Assembly: GCF_900102965.1 (NCBI RefSeq)
Contig: NZ_FNGM01000009.1
Span: forward strand, 110,225 to 174,224
DNA length: 64,000 nucleotides
Direction of reading: 5' to 3'
From: Paenibacillus jilunlii
Lineage (GTDB): Bacteria > Bacillota > Bacilli > Paenibacillales > Paenibacillaceae
The translations under genes and the position numbers were made by a program. Of this stretch, positions 51,824 through 60,969 are shown one piece after another (positions within the stretch are counted from its first letter, which is position 1; every line of letters begins with the position of its first letter). Under the pieces are notes generated by a model. That model ran no database searches, was not told where the DNA came from, and saw only the letters and a program-made list of their open reading frames with translations.

Positions 51824-52027
51824 TTATTTTGTAAAGATAACCATTGCCGTGTACTTGGTATCCGAGGGAGCTCCGTGTACTACAGGTGTTGATACAGTAG
51901 TAGGAACAGCCTGATATTTAATATCTATAAGCTGTCCTTGCTTCATTGCCGATATGAATTCATCTATCATATCACTAAGCTCCGTGATGTCGTGAGCTTC
52001 AAATGTTTCAACCGCATAATATGCCAT
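51824..52027 (-). CDS. Small Cse60-like sporulation-associated protein
   Basis: A 67-residue protein; ATG 52027 follows the strong site AGGAGGTGA. It has the Cse60 pattern: an N-terminal strand (MAYYAVETFEA), a helix (ELSDMIDEFISAMKQGQ), IDIKYQAVPT and a final strand YTAMVIFTK. Cse60 of B. subtilis is a small forespore (SigE/SigF-regulon) protein of unknown function. The identification is by overall pattern, so it is moderate. Confidence 0.6.
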   Translation of the reverse strand: MAYYAVETFEAHDITELSDMIDEFISAMKQGQLIDIKYQAVPTTVSTPVVHGAPSDTKYTAMVIFTK

Positions 52028-52290
52028 TTCAATCACCTCCTGAATATCAAAATTCGACGTCAGGAATTATTTTCCTCCTTTTACTTTATTATTTTTTCAT
52101 TATAAGGAACACAATCCTTCATATTACATCAAATTCTATTTTGTGGGATTGGCCGTGAACTACAGGCGGGAGTATAGTGGAGGGTAACCGCTTTGGGAGA
52201 GATGCCCTAAATCCTTTACTGTTTTGATACTACTTTGCAGACGGACCTGGGATATACTAGCCACAGACCTAATAAAGGAGATTACACTTT

Positions 52291-53763
52291 ATGAATAAAT
52301 CAGCGATAAGCGCTCTTCTTGGATTAACTGTGCTCGTGGCAGGCTGCAGTACAATGAAAACCCCCAGCGATTTGCTTAAGGCACCGTCTCAGGGAAGTGC
52401 GGATGGAACGATAACAAGCATTGTTCAGCCTTACCTGCCTACAGGTGCCCACCTTACGGTGCCTGTACAATCGGAGTCCAGCAGCGCCATCCAATTGCAG
52501 GATCTTGATAAGGATGGGCAGGAGGAAATTCTGGCCTTCTACAAAACAGACAAAACCGGCTATGAAATTAACGCGCTTGTACTGTCCAAAACCGGCGGTG
52601 AATGGAAAAAGCTGATCAACATTACCGGAGTCGGCAGTGAGCTGGACTACGTAAAGTATGCTGATGTCACCGGGGATGGAGCAACAGATGTGCTGCTGGG
52701 ATTCAGCGGCGGTGAAGGCCTGGGCAGGGAGCTGTCAGTATACAGCTTCAGCGGCGGCCAATTATCGGAGATTCTGAAGCAGCCTTATGATTATCTGGCG
52801 GTCGGGGATATGACGGACGAAGGAAAAACAGACATCGCTTTAATACGTTCAACAGTCGATGGGGATAACCAGCCTGAGTCCCACCTCCAGCTGCTGAGGC
52901 TTCAAGGCGGCAAGCTGCAGAGCTTATCCGACCAGAACATTAGCGGCATGGTCATCCAAGCGATGTATGCCAAGGCAGCACCCGCGAAAAGCGCACTGAT
53001 TATCGACGCAGCCATTGGCGCGCATTCTTCCTATACCTCGCTGCTGACTTGGGCTAATGGTTCTTTTACTGATATACTTGCATCAGATGATTATCAGCAT
53101 CCGGCGCTGGCAGACAGCAAGAATCTTGTGCTGAAGCCCCTGGCTTCTGAACCGGACGGCCCGCTGGGCGAACACAGCTTGGCCATTAAGGACTATCCGC
53201 TGTACAGCGAGGACGTGAACGGGGATGGGATCATTGAGATCGGCTTCCTTGTTCCTCCTGCCGGTGCAGAGAGCTTCGCGCCGCTGGCTACCCCTTTTAT
53301 TACGAAATATTATCAATGGGACGGCCAGACAGGACTGAAGCTGGTGCAGGAGCAGTTCGACCGGTGGGGATTCAATTTCCATATCCCGGCGTCCTGGACC
53401 GGTAAATACCTGCTGGATCTGACGGGAAATGAATCCCCTGCTCCATGGGAGCATATAAGCTTTAGCTATAAGGCTGCAAATTCCGGTGAAAAGGCCCAGC
53501 TGCTTGAACTGCGCCTGCTGACGAAGAAGGATTGGCAGGCGGCTGAAGCGCAGCTGCTTGCAGCCAAGGCTTCCTACAAGCTGCTCTACGAATTGCAGAA
53601 TACCAGCGATGAAACGGCGCCAACGGTGCTCGTTGCCGTGCTGCCCTCCGCAAATGCCGGCAGCAAGCTCACGGGACCCGCAGCCCAGGAGTATGAGCAG
53701 CTGAAGCTGACGCTGGAGGAAGTCCAGCAGCTGGCCGGCACACCACAGAAGCCCCGGCAATAA
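52291..53763 (+). CDS. Lipoprotein with FG-GAP/EF-hand-like repeats, partner of a two-component system
   Basis: A 490-residue lipoprotein (AKSAISALLGLTVLVAGC-type signal; lipobox VAGCST, Cys19). Four Ca-binding-like DxDxDG loops are visible: DLDKDGQEEI, DVTGDGATDV, DMTDEGKTDI and DVNGDGIIEI, spaced as in FG-GAP/VCBS propellers. TAAAGGAG precedes ATG 52291. It is 15 bp upstream of a response regulator and kinase gene pair, so the three are an operon. The lipoprotein may be an accessory sensor outside the membrane (inference). Confidence 0.85.
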   Translation: MNKSAISALLGLTVLVAGCSTMKTPSDLLKAPSQGSADGTITSIVQPYLPTGAHLTVPVQSESSSAIQLQDLDKDGQEEILAFYKTDKTGYEINALVLSKTGGEWKKLINITGVGSELDYVKYADVTGDGATDVLLGFSGGEGLGRELSVYSFSGGQLSEILKQPYDYLAVGDMTDEGKTDIALIRSTVDGDNQPESHLQLLRLQGGKLQSLSDQNISGMVIQAMYAKAAPAKSALIIDAAIGAHSSYTSLLTWANGSFTDILASDDYQHPALADSKNLVLKPLASEPDGPLGEHSLAIKDYPLYSEDVNGDGIIEIGFLVPPAGAESFAPLATPFITKYYQWDGQTGLKLVQEQFDRWGFNFHIPASWTGKYLLDLTGNESPAPWEHISFSYKAANSGEKAQLLELRLLTKKDWQAAEAQLLAAKASYKLLYELQNTSDETAPTVLVAVLPSANAGSKLTGPAAQEYEQLKLTLEEVQQLAGTPQKPRQ

Positions 53764-53778
53764 CAAGGAGTTGGAATC

Positions 53779-54474
53779 ATGAAGGTGCTGATACTGGAGG
53801 ATGAAAAGCCCATACGGGATCTGCTGTCCATTAATCTGAAGCGTGCAGGCTTTGACGTTGTCGAAGCCGCCACGGGAGAACGCGCCCTGGTTATTGCCGG
53901 GAAGGATAGGGATTTCGATATTGCGATTATAGACCTGATGCTTCCCGGAATCAGCGGCTTCCAGGTGTGCGGTGAACTGCGCAGACAGTACCCCCGGCTT
54001 GGCATCATCATGCTGACTGCCAAAAGTCAGGAGGTCGACAAAGTCATGGGGCTGGAATCCGGAGCAGATGACTACGTCGTGAAGCCGTTCAGTCCGGTGG
54101 AACTCACAGCGAGGGTCAGAGCACTGTACCGCCGGATGTACCCGGAGGAAGCTCCCCCGCCGCAGAACAGCATCCAGTTGGCCCCGTTCACGCTCCTGCT
54201 GGATGAACGCAAGTTACTGAAGAACAACACCGATGTCCTCCTCACCCCCACGGAATACTCGATTGTGAAGCTGCTCATGGAGCAGCCGGGCAAAGCGGTT
54301 AGCCGTGATGACATACTGACCTCCGTCTGGGGTCAGTATTTTATGGGTGAGCTTAAGATTGTAGACGTCAATGTCAGCCGGATCCGGCAAAAAATCGGAC
54401 AGGAATCTTCCGGACCCCAATACCTCGAAACGGTGTGGGGATTCGGCTATTTATGGAGGGTGCACTCGTGCTGA
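53779..54474 (+). CDS. OmpR/PhoB-family response regulator
   Basis: A 231-residue regulator. Receiver domain with the acidic pair at residues 7-9 (EDE), phospho-acceptor Asp52 in AIIDLMLPG and Lys in MLTAKSQ. The C-terminal winged helix has LTPTEYSIVKLLMEQPGKAV and VDVNVSRIRQKIG. AAGGAG precedes ATG 53779. Its last codons overlap the kinase start by 7 bp. It is phosphorylated by the kinase encoded next (inferred from order). Confidence 0.95.
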   Translation: MKVLILEDEKPIRDLLSINLKRAGFDVVEAATGERALVIAGKDRDFDIAIIDLMLPGISGFQVCGELRRQYPRLGIIMLTAKSQEVDKVMGLESGADDYVVKPFSPVELTARVRALYRRMYPEEAPPPQNSIQLAPFTLLLDERKLLKNNTDVLLTPTEYSIVKLLMEQPGKAVSRDDILTSVWGQYFMGELKIVDVNVSRIRQKIGQESSGPQYLETVWGFGYLWRVHSC

Positions 54475-55865
54475 AGGGAATCAGAGCCCGGCTCATTGTC
54501 TATATTACCCTTGTTCTGCTCCTGATTGTCCTGCTGCTGGAGGGGGTATTTATTGCGGCTGTCCACTACTACTATCTGGGCAGCGCCATGGAGACGCTGA
54601 CCTCGCGGGCCACGACCTCTGCTACCTTTTTCAATAAATATCTGGAGGGCTACTCCATCAATGAACGGGCCAGATATATACTGGAGAACCTTTCCCCTGA
54701 CGAGAGCAGCAAGGTGGAAGTGCTGAGTCCGGAGGGAAAAGTAATTATCAACTCCTTTGGCTTCGCAAGCTCTGAGCGGATTAATACGCCCGATGTCAAG
54801 GCGGCTCTGGCCAGCGGCAAAGGGACTTACCAGAGCCTTACACCCGGTAAAGAGGAACGGATTCTGGCTGTGTCCATTGCCTTAAAAGAATCCGGGACAA
54901 GTATTGGCGTACTGCGCTATTCAGTCTCGGCCGAACCTTTATACAGCGTAATTGTAAAAATCCTCATTAACGCCGCCTGGGTGGGGCTGCTGGTCATTGC
55001 CTTCGGATTCCTGCTGAGTGTTATTATCGCCAAACGGATTGTAGAGCCGATCCAGCAGCTCACCGGTGTGGCCAAAGAAATGGCTACCGGGAATTTTGCC
55101 GTCAGAGCAAAGAAGCGGCATGACGATGAAGTCGGCACCCTGGCCGTTACGCTCAATTACATGGCAGAGGAAATGGTCAAAAGTGAAAAAATCAAATACG
55201 ACTTCATCTCCTCTGTCACGCATGAGCTGCGTACCCCGCTTACCTCCATCAAAGGCTGGGGTGAAACGCTGCTTGTGGGCGATTTATCGGATACAGAAGA
55301 GACACTGATGGGGCTTGAGGTTATGACCGGCGAAACGGACCGTCTAATTGGGCTTGTGGAGGACCTGCTGGATTTCTCCAAATTTCAGGCCGGTGAGCTG
55401 AAGCTTGAACTGGAGCCTTATGATCTGCGGGGACTGCTTGAGGATTTGCTGCTGCAGTTCAGATACCGGGGGTCTACTAAACAGATCCGCCTGTATGCCG
55501 ATATCCCGGATGAGCCGCTGCCTGTAGACGGGGATTTCAACCGCTTGAAGCAGGTTTTTGTCAATCTGCTGGACAATGCCTTCAAGTTCACCCCGGCCCA
55601 GGGGGAGATCAGGCTCTCGGCAGTGGCAGGCGATACCGAAATAAGCATTACCGTTGCGGATAACGGAGAAGGCATTGAAGAAAGCGATCTGGAGAAGCTG
55701 GGCACCAAATTTTTCAAAGGCAAGTCCCGCCAATCCGGCAGCGGCCTTGGCCTTGCCATCTGCAAAGAAATTATCGAGATGCATGGCGGGAGACTGCGGA
55801 TCGAAAGCGAGTTCACCAAAGGCACTTCAGTCATTGTAGAGCTGCCGCGTTACCGGATACAGTAG
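54468..55865 (+). CDS. Sensor histidine kinase (HAMP, HisKA, HATPase)
   Basis: A 465-residue kinase. I choose GTG 54468: GGAGGG lies 7 nt upstream inside the regulator gene, and VLKGIRARLIVYITLVLL opens TM1; the longer open frame begins within the regulator. An extracellular loop of about 130 residues is followed by TM2 (AAWVGLLVIAFGFLLSVIIA), HAMP (RIVEPIQQLTGVAKEMATG), HisKA with His252 in SVTHELRTPL, and HATPase with N box (NLLDNAFKFTP), G1 DNGEGI and G2 GSGLGLAI. The stimulus is unknown; the upstream lipoprotein is a candidate partner. Confidence 0.94.
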   Translation: MLKGIRARLIVYITLVLLLIVLLLEGVFIAAVHYYYLGSAMETLTSRATTSATFFNKYLEGYSINERARYILENLSPDESSKVEVLSPEGKVIINSFGFASSERINTPDVKAALASGKGTYQSLTPGKEERILAVSIALKESGTSIGVLRYSVSAEPLYSVIVKILINAAWVGLLVIAFGFLLSVIIAKRIVEPIQQLTGVAKEMATGNFAVRAKKRHDDEVGTLAVTLNYMAEEMVKSEKIKYDFISSVTHELRTPLTSIKGWGETLLVGDLSDTEETLMGLEVMTGETDRLIGLVEDLLDFSKFQAGELKLELEPYDLRGLLEDLLLQFRYRGSTKQIRLYADIPDEPLPVDGDFNRLKQVFVNLLDNAFKFTPAQGEIRLSAVAGDTEISITVADNGEGIEESDLEKLGTKFFKGKSRQSGSGLGLAICKEIIEMHGGRLRIESEFTKGTSVIVELPRYRIQ

Positions 55866-55922
55866 ATATCCGGTGCGCATGCAGCTCTTTTCGGCTAAAC
55901 AATGCCGCAGCTAATTCAAAAA

Positions 55923-55968
55923 AGGCGCTACCCCTAAGTCACCTAACTAGACTTAAGGATAGCGCCTG
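55923..55968. terminator. Terminator between convergent kinase and iron-uptake genes
   Basis: A long stem AGGCGCTACCCCTAAGTC / GACTTAAGGATAGCGCCT with a 9-nt loop. On the minus strand it is followed by TTTTTTGAA, so it mainly ends the iron-permease operon; the plus-strand tail is weak. Confidence 0.8.
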
Positions 55969-55991
55969 AATTACATTTGAACACCCTGCAT

Positions 55992-58061
55992 TTACGCCCC
56001 GCGCACAAGCGAGCGGTACATCAGAAACAGGAAATATGGCGCTCCCAGCAGCATAATGATCAAGCCTGACGGAATTTCTGTCGGCGCCATGACCGTTCTT
56101 CCGACTGTATCGGCAATGACAAGCAGCAGGCCGCCAAGCAGTCCTGACAAGATAATGGAGCGTCTTGTATGATGCCCGATCATCATCCGCACCGCATGCG
56201 GAGCCATGAGCCCGAGAAAACCAATCGTCCCCACACTTGCAACAGCTCCCGCAGCAAGCAAAACACCGATAATCATCGCCCATAACCTCGTTCCGCGGAC
56301 CGGCAGGCCAAAACCTGTTGAGCTTTCGTCGCCAAATGCCAGCAAATCAAATCTTCTGCCCAAATAGTACGCCACAGGGAGAAGCACCAGCAGAAAGACA
56401 AACAGGCTGTAAAATTGCTCCCAGCTCCGCCCGTACGTCGAACCTGTCAGCCAAATAAATGCCGTGCTGTTCCAAAGGCTCGCTTTGACGATCATGGCCT
56501 GGATGCCTGCCGAGCCGATTGCCGAAACGGCAATTCCAAGCAGGATCAGCACAGACGGATTCAAGGCTCTGCGCCAGGCCAGCGTAAATACAAAGGCCGC
56601 CGCGATAACCCCACCTACTATAGCCGCAGCCGGAAGGGCAAATACCGGCAATCCCGGCCACACGACCAGCACGGCCAGTGCCCCAAACCCGGCACCTGAG
56701 GTCACGCCGATAATAGAGGCGTCCGCGAGCGGATTGCGTACGGCGCTTTGAATCAACACACCGCTGATGGCCAGCGCAATACCGCCGCAAGCTGCCACAA
56801 GCGTACGCGGAAGCCGCAAATTCAGCAGAACTGAATACGCCCCATCTCCCCCGCCGGCCAGACTTTCCAACAGATCGGATACCGGGATTCTGGTTCCCCC
56901 AAGCGACATGCTCACAAGAATGATCCCCATCAGGAGGACGGTCATGAATATCGCTGTCGGAGCAAAACGCATACGCAGCGCCGCTCCCCCAACACTCATT
57001 GAGGACTGTCCCGCGCCTGAACCGGAGATATTTTTCATCCTGGTGAGCACAAGCCAAATCAGCCAAGGCGCTCCAATTATCGCCATCACTGCCCCGACAG
57101 GCATTTCCCCCAGATTGCTCCGCACCATACGGGCAAGCGTATCTGCCAATGTAATCAGCAATGCTCCCCAAAGCGCGCTCGCGGGAATGAGCAGACGATG
57201 CTTGCGGATTCCGCTAAGCCGGACCAGATGGGGAGCGACCAGACCGACGAAGCCAATGGGTCCAACTACGCTGACCACAATCGCAGCCATAAGCACCGAT
57301 ATGCCAAGGCCTGCCGCCCGGGTTAAGCCCACTCGCTGTCCAAGGGAGCGGGCAGTGGACTCATCCAGCTCCAGCGCATCAAACTGCCTGCCTCCGAGCA
57401 GCGAAATTCCCAGCAGGACTATGACAAAAGGCCAGGCATACTGAACACCGCTCCAGTCCAGCTGAATCAAAGAGCCTGAGCCCCACAAAAACAAATTTTG
57501 TGTTTCGGTTTGGAAAAAAATATGCAGGGCCGAAGTAAACGCTCCAAGCACCATGGATACAATCATACCGGATAAAGCCAGGCGGACAGGCGTAGCCTTC
57601 CGTCCTCCGCCCAGGACATAGGCGGCTAGTGCCGCCAGCAATCCCCCGGCAGCTGCCAGCACCAAGGGAAACTGCTGCTGCATAGCCGGATAAGCGACCA
57701 TCCCCAGAACAACCATAAAGTAAGCTCCGGCATTGATCCCCAGCGTATCTGAGGAAGCGAGCGGGTTTTTCGTTATCGTCTGCAATAAAGCGCCGGCCGC
57801 AGCAAGGGCGGCTCCGGCCAAAATACCAATCATTGTACGCGGCATCCGGATATCCCAGAGCAGATTATGCTCCATCACATCCTGGCGGTGTAATAGTCCG
57901 TTCCATACCGCAGCAGCCGGAATTTTGGCCTCCCCAAAGCAGAGGCTTAGCAGGGATACAACGAAAAGGGCGGCCAGGCCGCCCCCAAATATTCCTATCA
58001 GCCGCCAGGTCATCCCGGGTGTGGTTTCTTTGCCCGTGTTGATGTTCATATAGGTGCTCAT
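55992..58061 (-). CDS. Fused FecCD-type iron-siderophore permease (FhuB-like)
   Basis: A 689-residue permease with two FecCD domains in one chain, like FhuB: residues about 20-340 and 355-689, together about 20 helices. Repeated family motifs occur in both halves (DIRMPRTMIGILAGAALAAA and LNLRLPRTLVAACGGIALAI; GPIGFVGLVAPHLVR and GTIGFLGLMAPHAVR; the EAA-like contact loops). It imports ferric siderophores across the membrane. Its ATG overlaps the binding-protein gene end by 4 bp. No ATPase gene follows, so an ATPase encoded elsewhere must serve it. Confidence 0.93.
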   Translation of the reverse strand: MSTYMNINTGKETTPGMTWRLIGIFGGGLAALFVVSLLSLCFGEAKIPAAAVWNGLLHRQDVMEHNLLWDIRMPRTMIGILAGAALAAAGALLQTITKNPLASSDTLGINAGAYFMVVLGMVAYPAMQQQFPLVLAAAGGLLAALAAYVLGGGRKATPVRLALSGMIVSMVLGAFTSALHIFFQTETQNLFLWGSGSLIQLDWSGVQYAWPFVIVLLGISLLGGRQFDALELDESTARSLGQRVGLTRAAGLGISVLMAAIVVSVVGPIGFVGLVAPHLVRLSGIRKHRLLIPASALWGALLITLADTLARMVRSNLGEMPVGAVMAIIGAPWLIWLVLTRMKNISGSGAGQSSMSVGGAALRMRFAPTAIFMTVLLMGIILVSMSLGGTRIPVSDLLESLAGGGDGAYSVLLNLRLPRTLVAACGGIALAISGVLIQSAVRNPLADASIIGVTSGAGFGALAVLVVWPGLPVFALPAAAIVGGVIAAAFVFTLAWRRALNPSVLILLGIAVSAIGSAGIQAMIVKASLWNSTAFIWLTGSTYGRSWEQFYSLFVFLLVLLPVAYYLGRRFDLLAFGDESSTGFGLPVRGTRLWAMIIGVLLAAGAVASVGTIGFLGLMAPHAVRMMIGHHTRRSIILSGLLGGLLLVIADTVGRTVMAPTEIPSGLIIMLLGAPYFLFLMYRSLVRGA

Positions 58062-59095
58062 TTCGTTAACGAATTTACAACTTCATCAACTAGGACTTTG
58101 GAGGAAACAGGACCGCCAAATACCCAAGTTGTGCTGGCCAATCCGAAGGTACGTTTCTCTTTTACAAAGGTAAGGCCGTTCCACACGGAATTGTCCTTCA
58201 GTTCATTGGAGAAAATATCATCATCCTTTTGGACGATATAGAGCAGATTGGTGTCCTTAACCGCAGGCAAGGCTTCAACTGTGGAGGTGGTAAATCCGTA
58301 CATCTCGAATTTCTCCGGCTTCCAGTCGTTCTTCAGACCAATCCGGTCCAGCGTTTGTACGGCCAGCGAGTTATCTGTAAAAAGACGCAGGGTCGCTGCA
58401 TTCTGATAGCTGTATGCCTGTGTCAGCACATAATTCAGGCCTTCCTTGCCTGCTGCAGCCAGCTTAGTCTTCGCATCCGCATAATGCGCATCCAGATCAG
58501 CAAGAATCTTGTCCCCTTCTGCTGTTTTGCCGACAGCGGCGGCAATGGTTTTGAAGATATTCTCCATCTCCGTATATTGGTCGCCTTGCCCTTCAGGCGG
58601 ATACAGGCCGAAAATCAGTGTTGGCGCAATCGCCTTCAATTGATCATAAATCGCTTCATGGCTGTCGGTATTGGCAATAATCAGATCCGGCTTCAAGGAA
58701 GCTATCGTCTCCAGATTCGGCTCGGAGCGGGTTCCCACATCCGTCACGCCTGCATCGAGCGGTGCTTCAGACGTTACATACAGCTTATAGTTTTCGTTGT
58801 CTGCATTACCCACCGGCTGCACGCCAAGCGCAATAACATCTTCGGTAAAAGTCCACTCCAGGACTACGACCTTTTGTGCTGGCTTGTCCAGCTTCACCTC
58901 GCCTTTAGCATCCTTCAGCACAATAGGGCCTGCCGCAGCTTCACTTGGCGCATCTGTAGCAGCAGCATTTGTAGCAGCTGCGTTATTGGCTGCTCCCCCG
59001 TCCGCTGCTGAATTATTCGTGTTGTTTGATCCACAGCCTGCTGCAACCAATACGACGATGATAAGCATCATTAAGCTCAATAACCTTTTGTTCAC
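58058..59095 (-). CDS. Iron-siderophore-binding lipoprotein
   Basis: A 345-residue FepB/FhuD-type binding protein. The signal ends in LVAAGC (lipobox, Cys21), followed by an Asn/Ala-rich linker; two lobes follow, with motifs typical of the family (VVLEWTFTEDVIALGVQPVG, VGTRSEPNLETIASLKPDLI, YVLTQAYSYQNAATLRLF). It captures ferric siderophore and docks on the fused permease. Start ATG 59095. Two Fur boxes lie 43-82 bp upstream, just downstream of a promoter. Confidence 0.94.
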   Translation of the reverse strand: MNKRLLSLMMLIIVVLVAAGCGSNNTNNSAADGGAANNAAATNAAATDAPSEAAAGPIVLKDAKGEVKLDKPAQKVVVLEWTFTEDVIALGVQPVGNADNENYKLYVTSEAPLDAGVTDVGTRSEPNLETIASLKPDLIIANTDSHEAIYDQLKAIAPTLIFGLYPPEGQGDQYTEMENIFKTIAAAVGKTAEGDKILADLDAHYADAKTKLAAAGKEGLNYVLTQAYSYQNAATLRLFTDNSLAVQTLDRIGLKNDWKPEKFEMYGFTTSTVEALPAVKDTNLLYIVQKDDDIFSNELKDNSVWNGLTFVKEKRTFGLASTTWVFGGPVSSKVLVDEVVNSLTK

Positions 59096-59137
59096 TCCGA
59101 ATATCCCCCTATATGTATAACATTTAATTGCGTTCCG

Positions 59138-59152
59138 TGATAACCGTTATCA
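59138..59152. promoter_or_regulatory. Fur-like palindrome (downstream site)
   Basis: TGATAACCGTTATCA is a perfect 7-1-7 Fur-type inverted repeat, 42 bp upstream of the binding-protein start. It lies next to a second, more canonical box. Confidence 0.75.
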
Positions 59153-59158
59153 GTTCAT

Positions 59159-59177
59159 TGATAATGATTATCATTCA
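59159..59177. promoter_or_regulatory. Fur box
   Basis: TGATAATGATTATCATTCA closely matches the 19-bp Fur consensus (GATAATGATAATCATTATC). With the site at 59138-59152 it would let two Fur dimers block the promoter in iron-replete cells. Confidence 0.9.
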
Positions 59178-59185
59178 TTAGTTAT

Positions 59186-59213
59186 ATTATACGGGATTTC
59201 GCTGAAAGTCAAA
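59186..59213 (-). promoter_or_regulatory. Promoter of the iron-siderophore operon
   Basis: On the minus strand: -35 TTTGAC (complement of 59208-59213; TTGACT one base on) and -10 TATAAT (complement of 59186-59191) with a 16-bp spacer. The Fur boxes begin 9 bp downstream of the -10 box, overlapping the transcription start. Confidence 0.7.
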
Positions 59214-59239
59214 GTTAAAGTTAAAATTCAAATTAAATA

Positions 59240-59279
59240 GCCCCGCCTTATATTCAATCTTCTGAATACAGGCGGGGCA
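59240..59279 (-). terminator. Terminator of the NlpC/P60 gene
   Basis: Stem GCCCCGCCT / AGGCGGGGC with an inner TATTCA/TGAATA stem, followed on the minus strand by ATTTAATTTG. It lies 42 bp after the gene stop. Confidence 0.75.
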
Positions 59280-59320
59280 ATAATAATAGCACTGTTTGAA
59301 GTTTTCTGTCCCAGAGGACT

Positions 59321-59791
59321 TTATTCACCGGCCATCTGGCGATAGCTGGTATCACTTACTACGCGGCGGGCTGTAACATAACGGTCACGGTAATAGGAAT
59401 CCGAAAGTTTGCTTATTCTTACGCCTTTACTGCTTGAGGAATGTGCAAACTGGCCATCACCGATATAAATGCCTGCATGAGAAACCCCGGTACCGAAAGT
59501 ATTAAAAAAGACCAAATCCCCCAGCCGCAAGTCATCCTTGGACACCTCAGTGCCGGCCTTGGCTTGAGATCCTGTGGTACGCGGCAGATCACCTGCATTA
59601 AACTTCTCCATAATATATAAAATGAAGCCTGAACAATCAAAACCAGCTGAAGTCGTTCCTCCCCATACATAAGGAGTCCCCAATACCCCGTTCACTTCAT
59701 TCTCAAGACTTATTTCACTTGCGTATGTATTCGCTGGAATAGCTGTGAATAACAGCGCAGAACCTATCATCGACATAATGAACTTTTTCAG
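59321..59791 (-). CDS. Secreted NlpC/P60 peptidoglycan hydrolase with probable CTG start
   Basis: A 156-residue endopeptidase with only the catalytic domain. Catalytic residues: Cys in GFDCSGFILYIM, His in GVSHAGIYIGDG, and third polar His in QFAHSSSS. It cleaves wall peptide cross-links (typically gamma-D-Glu-mDAP). The first ATG (59776) lacks a ribosome site and would give a signal peptide without a basic start. Five codons upstream, CTG 59791 follows AAGGGAG with 9-nt spacing and adds LKKFI, giving a normal signal MKKFIMSMIGSALLFTAI ending near YAS. An in-frame TGA lies 8 codons above that. Confidence 0.85.
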   Translation of the reverse strand: MKKFIMSMIGSALLFTAIPANTYASEISLENEVNGVLGTPYVWGGTTSAGFDCSGFILYIMEKFNAGDLPRTTGSQAKAGTEVSKDDLRLGDLVFFNTFGTGVSHAGIYIGDGQFAHSSSSKGVRISKLSDSYYRDRYVTARRVVSDTSYRQMAGE

Positions 59792-60222
59792 AACCCTTTG
59801 CTCCCTTCAATGCCTACGGAGTTTGAAATCCGGCAACAATTCATTAATTTTTTGTAACTATTTCTATAGTATTTTATCTAGTATCACTCTGTCAATCTTA
59901 TTTCCTATTTTACCGTTTTCATTGTAAAATAATACAAAAATATACCCAGTTTATAGTATAACCTCCGCCAACAGAAGGCTAATAACCCGTTAAATAAACA
60001 TTATTTATACTAAATTAATTTCTCCCTCTAGTAAGCCTATATTATAATTATATTATGAAGGTTACATAAATGTTACTCGATCTTCAATTGATGAACGAAA
60101 CGAAGCACCGCAACCCGTTAGCGGTTTGCGGTGCTTCGTTTTTGAAGAGGACACTCTACGATGATGTTTAAATGACCAGCATGGCAAAATTTCAACTTTA
60201 TTTTCCTAGTTAGATATTAGAT
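59792..60222. other. AT-rich intergenic region
   Basis: 431 bp with no supported gene. It holds the promoter side of the NlpC/P60 gene and, at 60098-60143, a strong hairpin. The middle is very AT-rich. Confidence 0.6.
60098..60143. terminator. Bidirectional terminator
   Basis: AACGAAGCACCGCAA / TTTGCGGTGCTTCGTT with an 11-nt loop (CCCGTTAGCGG) and T-runs on both strands (TTTTTG on plus, TTTCGTT on minus). It lies downstream of the minus-strand acetyltransferase gene. Confidence 0.8.
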
Positions 60223-60819
60223 TTATTCACTTGGCCTTCTCCAGGGATTGTCAGATTTTTTGATAGGTCTAATAACTTTACAAGGAACTCCTGCAGCAAT
60301 AGTATTTGCCGGAATATCTTTTGTAACTACACTTCCTGCGCCAATAATACTATTTTCGCCAATGGTCACACCTTGTGTAATCTTAACATCACCGCCAAGC
60401 CACACATTGTCCTGTAAGATTATGGGGGCAGAATAGACCCCTTTCTCTGCTCTTTCAAAAGGATCTTCCGCATGATTTGCTGCGTATAGTCCCGCTCTAG
60501 GACCAATGAACACATTGTTGCCAATTTTCACTTCGTTACAATCAAGAATGATCATATCATGGTTAATATATACCTCATTACCAATAGAAATATTAAAACC
60601 GAACTCACACCGGAAATCGGATTCAATATATACATTCTCCCCGACTTCTGCAAATAAACCCTTTAGAATAGACATATCGTATTCATCATTTGTATTTACT
60701 TTGTAATTGTACTTCCTGCAAATAGATATTGCCTGTGTTCTAAGTGCAGAAATATCTGTGGCAGCATCATCATACATTTTTCCTGAATTTATCATCCGTT
60801 TGATTTCTGAAATATTCAT
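60223..60819 (-). CDS. Sugar O-acetyltransferase (maltose/galactoside type, LbH fold)
   Basis: A 198-residue CoA-dependent acetyltransferase of the Maa/LacA/NodL group. An N-terminal Mac domain (KRMINSGKMYDDAATDISAL) is followed by hexapeptide repeats forming a left-handed beta-helix (IGNEVYINHDMIILDCNEVK, VKITQGVTIGENSIIGAGSV) and the active-site loop YAANHAEDPFERAE with catalytic His. AGGAGG precedes ATG 60819. It probably detoxifies or exports acetylated sugars; the exact substrate is unknown. Confidence 0.93.
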   Translation of the reverse strand: MNISEIKRMINSGKMYDDAATDISALRTQAISICRKYNYKVNTNDEYDMSILKGLFAEVGENVYIESDFRCEFGFNISIGNEVYINHDMIILDCNEVKIGNNVFIGPRAGLYAANHAEDPFERAEKGVYSAPIILQDNVWLGGDVKITQGVTIGENSIIGAGSVVTKDIPANTIAAGVPCKVIRPIKKSDNPWRRPSE

Positions 60820-60969
60820 ATGGCCTCCTGAGCTTTGTAATTGTTTTAATGTTATCTTTTCAAATCTGGCAAACTATTAATATGATATACATTACCAAGT
60901 TATTCCCAAAAGTTGGTATCCATGCTGTGAGATCATTGAATTTGCCCAATTTCCTCCCTAAAAACCTGT

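Noticed and set aside
56415..57444. Plus-strand frames opposite the iron permease
   Set aside because: Antisense shadows of a gene with clear FecCD motifs in both halves.
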